Assembly (NCBI RefSeq): GCF_963583255.1
Contig: NC_084811.1
Span: 13,720,088 to 13,784,087 of the forward strand
Length of the DNA stretch: 64,000 bases
Reading direction: 5' to 3'
DNA from: Pyrus communis
Taxonomy: Eukaryota > Streptophyta > Magnoliopsida > Rosales > Rosaceae
Position numbers and translations under genes: made by a program. The notes under the pieces were generated by a model, which saw only the letters and a list, made by a program, of their open reading frames with translations, had not been told where the DNA came from and searched no databases. Each line of letters opens with the position of its first letter. Within the stretch, counting starts at the first letter, position 1. Positions 1 through 11,601 of this stretch are shown here, in pieces.

Positions 1-1830
1 TGATTTTGGACGAATTTAAGAGAAAAACAAGTAACTTAAAACTTTAAAACAGATTTTGGACGAATTTAAGAAAAACCAATGGATGATAGGATAGCCAAGG
101 GATACTTCTCCACACATGATACATTCAAACATAAATTGATTTTCAATTGCTTTTCCGATAAACCATGAACCTCAACACCCCAGATTAACCGTGACATCAC
201 TAATTAACCCTCAGATTTCCCTTAAGTTATTGGATTGGATGACATCATACGACAACCCAAAGCATTCTTCAAAAGTCCCCTACATGACATCATAATAGAG
301 ATACAATCAAAGATCATTACGTTCAATGGAAATCATAAGTATTGACAAAGCACTTGTAACTATGACATCATGATACGCATGCTAGGAATTTACTTAACAT
401 GATTGTGAAAACAACCGTAACTACTTGTGAATATAAGTTTGTAACGATTATGTGAAACACCCTTATATTCTAGCACCAAATTCAAGCATGCAAATTAAGT
501 AGGCCTCCCTAATCAACATACAAGAATAAGTTATCCATCAAACGGTTAAGTAAATTGCATTCACAATTTATGAAATCACAACTGGAATTTATCAACTCAT
601 ATTATAAACGTAATCATGGTTTCAAAGCATCCCTAGGCTAAAACGAGTTTAGCCTCTCATGTTCATAAAAAAACAAAGAAGTATAGAATTAAACATTGAA
701 AATAAAAGATAGATTACACCTAAAAATGTTCCAACACTCCAACTCGAATGCATAAACGTCCAAGGCTTCGTCTTCCTTCTCCTCTTCCTTGCTAAGTCAC
801 GGCACAAGAGTCTAGGGTGGTTTTGTGGATGATTTTCTGGGTTTTGAATGGGTTTAGGAAGGTAGGGTGGTGCGGTAAGGGTTATGGGTGATGTATGGAG
901 GCTTGGATGAAGGTTTGGAAGTAGGGGAATGGTGGGAAGTTGAGTGGAAGGCTGCGGCAAAGGTTAGATTTCTAAATGAATGAAGGCAGGTTGTGTGGAA
1001 GGGTGATTAGCTTCCAATAAGGGTGCGGCATAGGGTATTTATATGGAAGAAAGAATCCTAAGGCTTTATTACTTAGTTTAGGGAAAGAAATAACTCCAAA
1101 TCCTTAAAGAAAAGGAAACACAAAGTCAGAAATTGAAGGAAAAGGGAAGGGAACCTGCGGCATTCAATTGTGAGAAGGGGATGTCATTTATTTCTGAAAT
1201 TAGGCAAGGACTTTTGAATAGAAAAGGGTATGTGAGTTATGGCTGAGTTTGGTATGAAAAAGGAATGTGTTTGAATGCTTTAGAATAGGAAAGAAGGCCC
1301 TCCCTTGCACGGCAAGGAAGGGAAATACTAAGGGGATACACGGCAAGGATTTTGGGTTGCAAGGGAACATTGCTTTGTGTCCTAGAATAGGTAGAAGTCC
1401 TTGATATTGCTGAAACATGGAGTCTTTAAGGATTAGGAAAGATTAAACCAAAATAGGAAACCTTGGCTTAACTTTCCTACTTCAAGTAGGAAACCTTCTT
1501 TGACTAGGATTCCTCATTTGATTAGGAATCCTCTTGTGATTAGGAATCCTCCTGTGATTAGGAATCCTCCTGTGATTAGGAATCCTCCTGTGATTAGGAA
1601 TCCTAACTCCTTTAGGTCTTCAATTTCATCCATTCCTTTTGCTCCAAGCATAAGCTATCCATTCCAACCCCAATTTTGCTCCAAAATGCTCCAAAATGCA
1701 CCTTTTTGCTTCCTTAGCCATATGAATCTAAAAACACACGAAAATGGCTTAAACTACTAAAACAACTATGAATTAACAACATAAATGCACGAAAACAAGC
1801 TAAGTAAGTCGCCTAAATATGCTCCTATCA
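1..1830 (-). mobile_element. Athila-like LTR (A1), outer end outside the window
   Basis: LTR of an Athila-like Ty3/gypsy element lying on the minus strand. Its plus-strand right end is the family terminus ATGCTCCTATCA at 1819-1830. The left end (family start TGATG) lies before the window, so I cannot say whether this is a solo LTR or part of a full element. It interrupts another LTR: the flank starting ATAGGTG at 1831 continues a sequence that is intact in the LTR at 57790-58230. There is no coding capacity; short frames here are chance. An 18-bp minisatellite lies near its right end. Confidence 0.8.
1519..1608. repeat. 18-bp minisatellite, 5 units, inside LTR A1
   Basis: Five head-to-tail units of about 18 bp with core TGATTAGGAATCCTCCTG. 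The last unit diverges in its final bases. It lies in the U3 part of the minus-strand LTR. Confidence 0.85.
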
Positions 1831-2251
1831 ATAGGTGTTTAAATGTATAACTAATCCCTCCTAAATAGCTAGATTTAAGGCACAACCTGATTTGGATAGG
1901 ATAAGATAGGATAATGTTAGAATTAGGAAAGGATAAGGTTGGTTAGGATAGGATAAGGTTCCTTATTTGCTCTTTCCTTATCTTCTTTGCATTTGGACTT
2001 CTTTCTCGAGATTTGTAGCCTTTCCTAGCCCTTCTTGACTTCAATTTCATCCATCCATTCTGTTCCATAGTTAAGCTATCCAGTCTATGCCCAAAACTGA
2101 TCCAAATAGCCTCAAAATGCACTTTCTTGCTTTTTTTTCCATTAGGACCTAAAAACATACGAAAATAGCTTAAAAGACTAAAATAAATAGTAATTAACTA
2201 ACTAAATGCAAGGAAACAACATAACTAAGTAGCATAAATATGCTCTTATCA
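1831..2251 (-). mobile_element. Athila-like LTR fragment fused to a protease region
   Basis: Terminal part of a minus-strand LTR ending TGCTCTTATCA at 2251. Its sequence is much closer to LTR I (57790-58230) than to the LTR at 4473-5977, although it flanks the same gag-pro remnant. It abuts protease codons at 2252 directly, with no polypurine tract between. It may therefore come from a separate insertion or a recombination rather than being the true partner of the right LTR. A GGATAAG-rich stretch lies at about 1895-1965. Confidence 0.7.
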
Positions 2252-4329
2252 ACCTGCACCGAAACATCTTCCAGAACTCCTTTCAGGTATGCATTAGATC
2301 GATCGGCTAATTGAATAATAACACCATCATTTTTAAGCTCTCCTAGATTCATAGATACATAAACCGAATATGGCATGACATTAATTGACGCACCTAAATC
2401 TAGCATAGCATGGTCAAGCCTTGTATTACCAATTACACAAAGGATGGTGAAACTACCTGGATCTTTGCATTTAGGTGGCAGCTTTCTTTGCAACATTGCA
2501 GAGACATTCTCACTTGCATGTACCACCTCTTTCTCCCGAATCCATTTCTTTGTTGTACAAAGCTTCTTCAAAAACTTGGCATACTTCGGAATTTACTTTA
2601 TAGCATTAAGGAGCGGGATTTGATGTGCACCTTCCTAAACGTCTCAAGAATGTCTTTTTCATCCTCTTCGTTCCTAGATTGCATAAATATGCTAGGAAAA
2701 GGCACATTTGTTGGAATAGGGTTAGAAATAATTGAAATTGGACCACCTTTACCTGATTTGTACAACATAGAGACACTAAGGGGTTACAGCATGGGTGGTT
2801 GTACCCTTGTCGTGGCTTTTGAACTTTCCTCTTCCTCGAGCAGCAACTTGTTGTCCTTCTTTTGGTTTGGTTTGGATGGTTTTGGGGTGGTTCCAACTTC
2901 CTTACCACTTCTTAACGTGATTGCCTTGGCGGTTTCAAACCTTCATTTAGATTCACAACGGTTGAACTAGGAAGTTTACCTTGTTCTCGAAACTGCCCAA
3001 GGAATTCTGAAATCTGCCCTATTTGCTTCTCCAATTCATCCACCTTTTTGGCTTGATTTTGCATTCCCTGCGCCACAGTGGTTAATAATTGAACAATTTG
3101 ATCATTATCCATAGACGAACTTGTTTTTGGTTGGGCAGATTGTGGTTGGTTTTGAATTGGTGCGTATGGCCTTGGAAACATCCCAAGGGGTGGTGGACGA
3201 AATTCTCCTTGTTGTTGAGGTTCATTCCACTTGAAATTTGGGTGATCTCTCCATCCCAGATTGTAAGTATTGGCGTATAGATTATGCCTTGATAACCTAT
3301 GGCATTGGCAGATTCCCATCCTCCATTCTCAATCCATTGTGGGCATTGCTCAGAGGGGTGTCCTTGCATGGTGCAAACGCCACAAACACTTTTTTTTTGC
3401 ACTTTGTTTCCTTCAACAACCTGAGACACAAGGAGAGTAAGATTAGCCAATTGTGATTGAATTTCGGACATGGAACTTACCTCATTCACTTGGTGTTGCC
3501 GTGGGGAATCCCTTTGTCCAACCCCTTCATATTGTTGTGCATTCAAGGCTCGGTTTGCAATTAAGATCTTGGTAGCCACAAATGTTTTGTCAACCAAAGC
3601 ACCTCCGGCTGAAGCATCTAGCATTTGTCTCTCAATTGGAAGGAGTCATTCGTAGAAATATTGAATTAAAAGTTCTTCCTTCATTTGATGTTAAGGGCAC
3701 AATGCAACTAGATTCTTGAAACACTCATAATACGCTGGAAAAGACTCCTCTTGGTTTTGTTGAATGCTACTAATTCTCTTCCTCAAGAGAATGACTTCGA
3801 AGTTGGGAAAAACTTGTCTAAGAATGCTCTCTTCATGATTTCCCAAGAAGTGACGGTTCCGGGTGCCAATGCGTATAGCCAATCTTTAGCCTTTTTCCAA
3901 AAGAGAAAATGGAAAGGCTTTCATCTTCAAAATGTTCCTATCGACATTGATGGGTGTCATGCTCGAACATACCACTTTAAACTCCTTAAGATGCTTGTTT
4001 AGATCTTCCATGGATAGCCCATGGTATTTGGGCATGTGATGCAACAAGCTTGACTTTAATTTGAACTCATCGGCCTTGCCTTGAGCCGCCCTAGGGTATT
4101 AAATGCATAAAGGCACGACATTGTCTAACCCAGAGGCTGAAAGTTCCTTGATTGTTTGATTGTCCACTGCCATGGCTTGTTCTTCCTCTTCCACTTCTTC
4201 TTCTTCAAATTCGGCCTTAGAACTAGGTGGACTAGGTTCTGGATTCTTCCTCTTCCTTCTCAAAGTTAGTTCAAAATCGTCGTCAAACTCAAAGATATGT
4301 GCACGAACTGGTTGAAAACTTTGAGTCAT
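2252..4329 (-). pseudogene. Athila-like gag-pro remnant, frameshifted and truncated
   Basis: Minus-strand remains of a Gag-protease polyprotein. The start at 4329 begins MTQSFQPVRAH, as in the related copies at 36508 and 62037. Pieces follow in broken frames: capsid region at about 3690-4000, the LDASAGGALVDK stretch near 3600, a zinc knuckle C-X2-C-X4-H-X4-C (CGVCTMQGH...) near 3370, and a linker at 2912-3319. Last comes the retropepsin-like motif LDLGASINVMP near 2390. The protease stops after VLEDVSVQV, where the LTR ending at 2251 begins. RT and integrase are absent. Several frameshifts and stops make it inactive. Confidence 0.85.
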
Positions 4330-4448
4330 AAACTAGTACCTAAAACCAAGAAAACAACACAAAAACAAATCAGAAAACAAAACAAAATAGAAATAAACAC
4401 AGAAGGAAAACACACAACACTACTAGGGGAAGATTAGCAATTTTGCTA

Positions 4449-4467
4449 ATCCCCGGTAACAGCGCCA
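4449..4467 (-). other. Primer binding site, tRNA-Asp type, two mismatches
   Basis: ATCCCCGGTAACAGCGCCA on the plus strand is the tRNA-Asp 3' end with two substitutions (positions 4457 and 4461). It lies five bases inside the LTR that starts at 4473. This primer type is usual for Athila-lineage elements. Confidence 0.85.
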
Positions 4468-4472
4468 AAATT

Positions 4473-5977
4473 TGATGTGAAAATTAACTTGACACACAAA
4501 TTAAACCCTATTGTTGACAATTGTAGTATATATGCAAGAAGGGATTGTTCTAGACCGGGGATTAGCTAGGGATGCTAATCTACTCAAAACTGACTCAAAA
4601 ACATAAAACTAGGCTTAAAAACAGAAAACTAGACTCTAAGGACTCAAAACAAGCTAAATAAACTCAAAACACACAAACTAAGTTAAATTGACTCAAAACA
4701 GGTCCTAGAAAGTGATTTGGACGAAAATTGAACTAAAAAGGTTCAAAAGACTCAATATGGACAGATTCTGACAAACTGAAACAAAACTAACAGAAATAAT
4801 AACTAATGGGTTATTCGGACGAATTTTGACCTTTACTTGACTCAAAACACTAATATAACTAAACTCACATAGATTCTAACTAAGTTAAGACACAAAATAT
4901 TAAAGGGGATTGATTTTGATGAAATTAATTAAACTAGGCAGATTGCAAAACTAAACAGATTAGACACTAAATTGGTTGAATTGAATTGAATGGGTAAAGG
5001 CTAGCTAGAGGGTCCTTCTCCACACATGCACATATGAAACACAAATTGATTTCCAGTTATTATCCCTTTACACCATGAATGATAATGCCCCAAATTAATT
5101 ATAAGAAGCACAAATTAACTTTCAGATTTTTTCTAGTTTCATTGAATTGGATGGAATACGCATCGGCAGCCAAATTATTCTTATCAAGTTCCCTATATGA
5201 ATAACATAATTAATGGTTGTGTGGTGTGTAGAGGGGGTGCGGCACAACTAAAAAATATATATATAGTGTACGACAAACCCTAGGAAATCAGAATTAGGTC
5301 TAGGGTTTGGTAGGAATCAGGTGGGATAAGCACTAGGGTGCGGCACAAGGCTTGGGCCTCAAGAAAAGGGTCAAAACGTAATTAATTTCTGAAAAGGCTT
5401 TGCACAATCCAAATCCATAAGGAATAAGGTCAATTCAAATTAGAAACCAAGAGGAAAAATGTTAGGGATATTCGCCAGAAATTAGGGCTTCTAGAAACTA
5501 TGTTTTTTGTGGCAGATTTTTGGTACTTCTAGAAGGGATAAAGGGAAGGTTGTGGCACCCTTTTAGGAATAGATAAGACTTCTAGAAATCAGGTATGTAG
5601 GTCCCCTTGCAGCTGGAAACAAGGTAGAACAAGATTAGGTTAGGATAAGGTTTGGATAAGATAAGGTTGTTTGGATAATGTTCCATGTTTCTTGCTCTTT
5701 CCTTATCTTCTTTGTCTTAAACTTGTTTCTCCAGATTTGTAGCATGTTCGTAGCCTCTTTTGACTCCATATTCGTCCATCCAACTTGCTCCATATGCAAG
5801 CTATCCATACTAAGCCCAAAACTACTCCAAATGGCTCCAAAATGTACTTGTCTTCCCAACTTTGTTATTAGGACCTACAAACACACGAAAATAGATTAAA
5901 ACACTATAATAAGTAGTAATTAGCTAACTAAATGCAAGGAGACAACATAACTAAGTAGCATAAATATGCTCCTATCA
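4473..5977 (-). mobile_element. Athila-like LTR, 5' LTR of the 2252-4472 remnant
   Basis: Complete 1505-bp LTR on the minus strand, from TGATGTGAAAATT at 4473 to ATGCTCCTATCA at 5977, next to a tRNA-Asp primer site. A GGATAAG-containing stretch at 5638-5680 lies in U3. Its outer flank, TTCCTAATCG at 5978, is reverse transcriptase coding sequence of element X, so it inserted into X. Confidence 0.85.
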
Positions 5978-6035
5978 TTCCTAATCGAATCCAAGGTGGT
6001 GAGAGAGTTTACATGGACTTTAGGAAGCTCAACGC
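5978..6035 (+). pseudogene. Element X, RT fragment (left piece)
   Basis: 58 bases of plus-strand coding sequence reading PNRIQGGERVYMDFRKLNA, the start of an Athila-type RT domain. It stops at 6035, where element B begins. The frame resumes after B at 32442: AACGC is duplicated at 6031-6035 and 32442-32446, and beyond it the codons continue as TIRKDHYPLPF. This fixes B's insertion site to the base. Confidence 0.9.
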
Positions 6036-7660
6036 TGATGCGTGATTTATACGCACACAAATTAAACCCTCTTTTCGTCAAATTGTAGTAAGTATATAAG
6101 TAGGGATCGTTCTGGACCGGGGATTAGGAGGGATTGTTAATCACTTGGATTTGACTCAAAAACGTAAAAACGTAATAATAAACACTAAACTAGACTCAAA
6201 GAATGTAAAACTAAACTTTAAAACACTAAGACAAACCAAAGACTCAAAATGCTTTTAAAAACACAAACTAAAATGATTTCTAACTAAATTGACATTAAAG
6301 TAAAGGGGGATTTAAGTTTATACGAAATTAAATTAAATGAACAAATTAAAACAGAATGTAAATATGAAATTGATGAAATAGAATGGATGAATGCTAGCTA
6401 AGGGGGTCATCTCCACATATGTTACACTTGCATAATAAAAAGATTTCCAATTACATTTCAATAAATTATGAAACTCATCACCCCGGGTTAATTAGGTCCG
6501 CTTAAATTAACCGTCAAGTTTTCCTTAAGTTAATGAATTGGATGGGTTAGCGCAACGCAATTCACAACATTCTCCAAAAGTCCTTTACGTGAACAGCACA
6601 ATAAAGATACAATCAAAGATCATTAAACATTATGAAAACTATAAGTGTTGACGAGGCATTCATTACTATGATGAGCATGAAACTCGTGCCAAGAATTCAT
6701 TTAACGCGATTGTTTATAAGCAACCTCCACTACTTGTGAATATAAGTTCATAACGATTAGGTGAAAATCACTTATATTCTAGCGTCATATTCATGCATGA
6801 AAATTAAGCGCGCATTCTTAATAAACATTCATAAATAAGTTATCAATCAAACGGTTAAACAAATTGAACCACAACTTATGAAACGCAATTAGAATTAATC
6901 AAATCAAAATGCAAGCATAAACATATATTTCGAATCACCCCCTAGCTAAAGGGGGTTTAGTTTATTATAACTTTGAAATCAAAGAAATACCTAAACATTC
7001 CAACAACTCAAACTTGAATTGTATGAACGTTTAGGCACTCTTCTCTTTCATTCCTCATACGTACAAACAAAGAGAATTGAATTTAAACATTGAAATCAAA
7101 GAAACACCTAAACATTCCAACAACTCAAACTTGAATTGTATGAACGTTTAGGCACTCTTCTCTTCCTCGTTGTTGTAGCACAAGGTCTAAGGATAGTTTG
7201 ATGGTGTGAATGGTTTGGGGAGTGGTGTTTGGATTAATAGGGAAATGGAAAAATGGTGTTTGGATTATAAGGGAAGGGGGACTCACGGCAATGAGGGAAT
7301 GGAAGTGTTTGTGGTGTGTTGTGTATGAAATGAGATGTCCATGAATGAATGAATGCAAGGGTATTTATAGGAGTAGTGGAGGGAACATATGGCTATGTCA
7401 TTTGTAGGTGAAGTAAGTGTGTGAGGTTGGTGAAGTAAGTGGAGGTTGTAGGTGAAGTAGGTGGATGTTGTAGGTGAAGTAGGTGGATGTTGTAGGTGAA
7501 GTAGGTGGATGTTGTAGATGATTATGAGTGATAAGTGATAAGTGTATGATATGTTAAGTGATAAATGAATGATTATGATAAGTGATAAATGAATGTATGA
7601 TATGATAAGTGGTGAATGATATGTGGTGAATGATAAGTGGTAAGTGATATGTGATGTGTG
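6036..7660 (-). mobile_element. Element B 3' LTR, left piece
   Basis: Starts TGATGCGTGATTTATACGC at 6036. A roughly 115-bp tandem duplication at about 6980-7160 carries AACGTTTAGGCACTCTTCTC twice. A TATA box (minus strand TATAAATA) lies at 7369-7362. Upstream on the minus strand are 22-bp repeats at about 7430-7515 (GTAGGTGAAGTAGGTGGATG) and a GATAAG/GATATG array at 7515-7660. The Tat element is inserted inside the array at 7660. Confidence 0.9.
7362..7369 (-). promoter_or_regulatory. TATA box of element B 3' LTR
   Basis: TATAAATA on the minus strand, with an identical partner at 31736-31743 in the 5' LTR. The repeat arrays described for this LTR lie directly upstream, so they occupy the U3 promoter region. 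Confidence 0.65.
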
Positions 7661-8660
7661 TGTGGACATCGAAATTTCGGTGAAATGAATGTTGACCAAT
7701 AATTAAAATTTCAACACTCACGTGTCACATAAATTTTACATGTAGCGTGTGACTCAATGAAAAATCGAAATAAATTGGAAAAGTCATCAAATAGGACACG
7801 TGTCATTACTTGGCAGAAATGATTTATTTCATCTGATTATTTAAATCCAAAAATCAAGTTTTGAAATTCTATAAATAGGAAGCCAAGACATTCATTTAGG
7901 GGGAGAAAGAAAGGAAGAAAGAGAGAAAGAAAGGAAGAAAGAAAGAAAGAAAGGAAGAAAGAAAGAAAGAAGGGAATTTACATCACACCAAAACCTTGAA
8001 GCCTTGAAACTCTAAAGCTCTCAAGCAAATCCCGAAGGATCAAGAAAACACTCTTCGTTCTTCGTCAAACCCTCCTTCAAGGTCAAGCCCCAACGGCCCT
8101 TGAAGAACTTCCGCCGACTCAAGATCAAGCCCCGACGGCCCCTTGAAGAAAGTGTTCATCATCCGTTCGTCCTAAGATCAAGCCCCAACGGCCCTTTGGA
8201 TCAACAACCTCAACAAATCCACACATCCAATCAGTCTTCAAGATTAGGCCCAAAAGCCCTTGAAGATCCGCTCATCCATCAACCCTCAAGATCAAGCCCC
8301 GACGGCCTCTTGAAGAAATCCATACACTCAGTCTTCAAGATTAGGCCCAAAAGCCCTTGAAGATCCGCTCATCCATCAACCCTCAAGATCAAGCTCCGAC
8401 GGCCCCCTTGAAGAAATCCATACACCCAGTATTCAAGATCAAGCTCAAAAGCCCTCGAAGATCCGTTCATCAACTGTTCATCCCTAGATCAAGCCCCGAC
8501 GGCCCTTTGGATCAACAGCTCATCCACAAACCTACACCCTACGAAGATAGAATCAGAGGATCAAATTACAAAGAGATTGTAACCCCAAAATCATTAAACA
8601 CAAAAATATATTTTGTACACGTATTCTTGTTTCTTGTTTCAGGAACTTTTCGTGTTTACA
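7661..8660 (+). repeat. Tat element 5' LTR
   Basis: Begins TGTGGACATC and ends CGTGTTTACA. U3 (7661 to about 7900) carries a W-box, two G-box/ABRE motifs and a TATA box. After the likely start site comes a GGAAGAAA-rich purine microsatellite (7904-7975). Then come tandem modules at about 8070-8510 built on GATCAAGCCCCGACGGCCC flanked by CAAG and CTTGAAG. Short frames across these modules are repeat translations, not genes. Confidence 0.95.
7692..7877 (+). promoter_or_regulatory. Tat LTR core promoter with W-box, two G-box/ABRE sites and TATA box
   Basis: TTGACC (W-box core) is at 7692-7697. CACGTGTC is at 7719-7726 and again at 7797-7804, the second within the palindrome GACACGTGTC. TATAAATA is at 7870-7877, 209 bases into the LTR. 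The same elements recur in the 3' LTR (TATA at 24225-24232). CACGTGTC matches the abscisic-acid response element/G-box core and TTGACC the WRKY-binding core. Stress or hormone induction is an inference from motifs only. Confidence 0.6.
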
Positions 8661-8664
8661 AATT

Positions 8665-8682
8665 TGGCACGCCCAGTGGGAC
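8665..8682 (+). other. Tat element primer binding site
   Basis: TGGCACGCCCAGTGGGAC lies four bases after the 5' LTR end, the position and TGG start expected of a primer binding site. I do not assign the priming tRNA with confidence. Confidence 0.75.
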
Positions 8683-8727
8683 AATCTCTACCTCTCATCT
8701 CTATCCTCCAATCATCGAAAAACGCAA

Positions 8728-11601
8728 ATGGCATCAAGAAAGGATCAAGCTGTTCCTGCAATCAAAGCAAAGAACAAGAACATCATCGCCGCAAGTGGTG
8801 ATATTTCGGGCATCGTAACCCGAAGTAAGGCAAGAGCTCTTTTTGCCGCGGCTTCCGCCCCTGCATTGACTCTGTCAAAGGAACAAGAGCACCTGAGGTA
8901 CGAGCCTGTGATCACCCTAGCCTCGCTAAAGGCATCAAGGGGGGAAAGCCCGAGGAAATACTCAGAGTCCCTACTCTCCGACGCTGATTCGAGCGGCAGT
9001 ACAACCATGCAAGTTATGACCACTGGAGCAACTTCAATCGAGGAGCAGCTAGCTCAGATGAATGAAGCAATCGCAAAGCTCACACGGACTGTGGAGGAGA
9101 AGGACTTGCAGATTGCCGCACTTGTCAACCAACTAGATGCGCTGCCCGACGTGAAAGTCGACCCAAATATTGGCCTATTAAAGAAAGAAGACGACGAAGA
9201 AGAGGAGCCACCAGTGGAGAAAGTTGAAGAGAAGCCAAAGCTAGACCAAGAAACGGCATTCATGGGATCTCTCTCTATCCAGCAGCTACAGGAGATGATC
9301 GCAAGCACTGTCAAGACACAGTACGAAGGAAGCTCGCATGACTCCGTACTGTACTCAAAGCCTTACTCCAAGAAGATTGACGCTTTGAAGATGCCAAGGG
9401 GTTATCAGCCCCCAAAATTCATGCAGTTCGATGGAAAAGGCAACCCGAAGCAACATGTCGCCCATTTCATTGAAACTTGCAACAATGCTGGGACAGAGGG
9501 AGACTACCTCGTCAAACAGTTCGTGCGTTCGCTGAAAAGTAACGCTTTTGACTGGTACACTGACCTCGAACCTGAGTCTATCAACAGTTGGGACCAGCTA
9601 GAAAGGGAATTCCTCAACCGTTTCTACAGCACTCGTCGTACTGTAAGCATGCTAGAGCTGACCAGTACGAAACAGTGGAGAGATGAACCTGTCGTCAACT
9701 ACATAAATAGATGGCGCTCCTTAAGTCTGGATTGCAAAGATCGGCTTTCTGAAACCTCTGCCATTGAGATGTGCGTTCAAGGCATGCACTGGGGGTTACA
9801 TTACATCCTCCAAGGCATAAAACCAAGAACATTCGAAGAGCTAGCAACTCGTTCCCACGACATGGAGCTGAGTATCGCTAATCATGGGAAAAAGGAGCCA
9901 ATTACTAACTTCAATAAGGAGAAAGTATTCGCCCCAAATGTAGACAAGACCGGGAAGAAGCCCGCTAAGGAAGCTTTCACCGTCAACACTACCCCCATCA
10001 AGACCTCTTCAGCGCCCATCAAGACCTCCTCAGCGCCCATCAAGACCTCCTCAGCGCCCATCAAGATCTCCTCCAAGAAGAAAGCGAAGGAGATAAAGAC
10101 AAGTGAGCCTTCTCGCACCCAAGACAGATACAAGAGCACCTTGAGAGAGTTGGAACAGAAAACGTACCCTTTTCCTGACTCTGACATGGCTGCCATGTTA
10201 GATGACTTGCTGGAAAAAAAGGTGATTGAGCTACCCGAATGCAAGCGTCCTGAAGAAATGAATCGCACAAACGATCCTAGGTACTGCAAGTATCATCGTA
10301 TTGTGAGCCATCCTGTTGGCAAGTGCTTCGTTCTCAAAGAACTCATCATGAAGCTAGCACAACAAGGGCAAATTGAGCTCGACCTTGAGGACACGGCCGC
10401 AACGCATACCACTACAATTGCGTTTGGATCGTTTAATCCTGTGCCTCTCCAAATGACACCTGACCGTTCCCGTGAATGCTTAAGTTGCACGGCACCTCCT
10501 ACACAACCATCACTGGAGAGAAGCGACCAAGATACACATGCTGATGATGAAGAAGGATGGATATTGGTAACCTACAAAAAGACAAGGAAACCAAGACCAC
10601 AAGTCATACAGCCAAAGGTGGAACAAAGAAGAAATCACCACGGCCGCAACAATGCGAAGCCTAAAAGAAACATAAAGCATAATAAAACAACATATGCTAG
10701 GGAACCTATGGAGCAGGAGCCACGCATTCCCGTTTCCTTGCGTGAGTACTTCCCGAATGACTTTTTCCAACAGTGCACTACCGTGGCCTGTCACATGGTT
10801 GAAGTAGAAATAGAAGAGCCCTCAAAAGGCAAAGCTATTGCCACTGAGGTAGAAAAGACCCTTACACCTGGAGAAGGTCTGCCAACACACTTTAGCATCG
10901 AGGAAGCGCTACCATTGCCAAAAAAGATGCGAAGAGCACTAGCAGCAGTCTTGGCAGGTCCCGACGACCACGAAGTGCAAGAAAGTAACGACGAAGGCTC
11001 GAAGCTTCAGCCACATGAATGTGCCACATGTTGTGCCACCCATGACGTAATTAACTTCACTGACGAAGACCTACTGTTGGGATCAAAGCCTCACAACCGT
11101 CCTCTCTTCGTCTCCGGGTACATAAAGGAATACAAAGTCAACCGCATGCTTGTGGATGGTGGGTCAGCCATAAACATCATGCCAAAATCAACAATGACCA
11201 TAATCGGCATCAAGGTGAATGAACTATCCCTGAGCCGTCTGCTGATCCAGGGTTTTAACCAAGGAGGACAAAGGGCGATAGGTATGATCCGAGTAGAGAT
11301 GACCATGGGAGAGCTCAAATCAAGCACGATATTCCACGTGATTGATGCAAGAACTTCCTATAGCTTGCTCTTAGGAAGACCTTGGATCCACGCAAATGGG
11401 GTAGTGCCGTCCACCCTTCACCAATGCCTAAAATTTTACCGAGAAGGAGTGAAGGTGATCCAAGGTGATACCAAGCCATTCACCGAAGCCGAATCACACT
11501 TTGCAGATGCCAAGTTTTACATGGATGAAGAGACGGTACCCGAAGCCCTTCCGGAAGAGATCAAATCCACGGGCAGAGCAGCACCTAAAAAGCAGGAGTA
11601 G
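8728..11601 (+). CDS. gag-pro: Tat Gag-protease polyprotein
   Basis: 957 residues from ATG at 8728, the first good start after the primer site. The N-terminal third is charged, with an acidic EEE patch. The Gag capsid (retrotransposon gag family) covers roughly residues 215-390 with the [18 protein letters not shown] and FLNRFYS stretches. Four short tandem repeats of IKTSSAP lie near residue 425. A knuckle-like motif C-X2-H-X4-H-X4-C begins at Cys520, with His where the usual second Cys stands. An [10 protein letters not shown] module lies at about residues 610-620. The aspartic protease active site is DGGS at 810-813, followed by ILLGRPW-type sequence. The protein ends at UAG (11599-11601), in the same frame as pol. 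It should form the virus-like particle and process the polyproteins. Confidence 0.93.
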   Translation: MASRKDQAVPAIKAKNKNIIAASGDISGIVTRSKARALFAAASAPALTLSKEQEHLRYEPVITLASLKASRGESPRKYSESLLSDADSSGSTTMQVMTTGATSIEEQLAQMNEAIAKLTRTVEEKDLQIAALVNQLDALPDVKVDPNIGLLKKEDDEEEEPPVEKVEEKPKLDQETAFMGSLSIQQLQEMIASTVKTQYEGSSHDSVLYSKPYSKKIDALKMPRGYQPPKFMQFDGKGNPKQHVAHFIETCNNAGTEGDYLVKQFVRSLKSNAFDWYTDLEPESINSWDQLEREFLNRFYSTRRTVSMLELTSTKQWRDEPVVNYINRWRSLSLDCKDRLSETSAIEMCVQGMHWGLHYILQGIKPRTFEELATRSHDMELSIANHGKKEPITNFNKEKVFAPNVDKTGKKPAKEAFTVNTTPIKTSSAPIKTSSAPIKTSSAPIKISSKKKAKEIKTSEPSRTQDRYKSTLRELEQKTYPFPDSDMAAMLDDLLEKKVIELPECKRPEEMNRTNDPRYCKYHRIVSHPVGKCFVLKELIMKLAQQGQIELDLEDTAATHTTTIAFGSFNPVPLQMTPDRSRECLSCTAPPTQPSLERSDQDTHADDEEGWILVTYKKTRKPRPQVIQPKVEQRRNHHGRNNAKPKRNIKHNKTTYAREPMEQEPRIPVSLREYFPNDFFQQCTTVACHMVEVEIEEPSKGKAIATEVEKTLTPGEGLPTHFSIEEALPLPKKMRRALAAVLAGPDDHEVQESNDEGSKLQPHECATCCATHDVINFTDEDLLLGSKPHNRPLFVSGYIKEYKVNRMLVDGGSAINIMPKSTMTIIGIKVNELSLSRLLIQGFNQGGQRAIGMIRVEMTMGELKSSTIFHVIDARTSYSLLLGRPWIHANGVVPSTLHQCLKFYREGVKVIQGDTKPFTEAESHFADAKFYMDEETVPEALPEEIKSTGRAAPKKQE

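Noticed and set aside
7125..7699. Ser/Thr/His-rich minus-strand frames in the B LTR and relatives (31499-32150, 51309-51530, 54768-55561)
   Set aside because: They translate U3 repeat arrays and promoter-side sequence. Composition follows the repeats, and copies with different arrays give unrelated peptides.
8100..8818. Small proteins encoded in the Tat LTR (also 24455-25035)
   Set aside because: Identical frames occur in both LTRs only because the LTRs are identical. They translate tandem modules and have no support.
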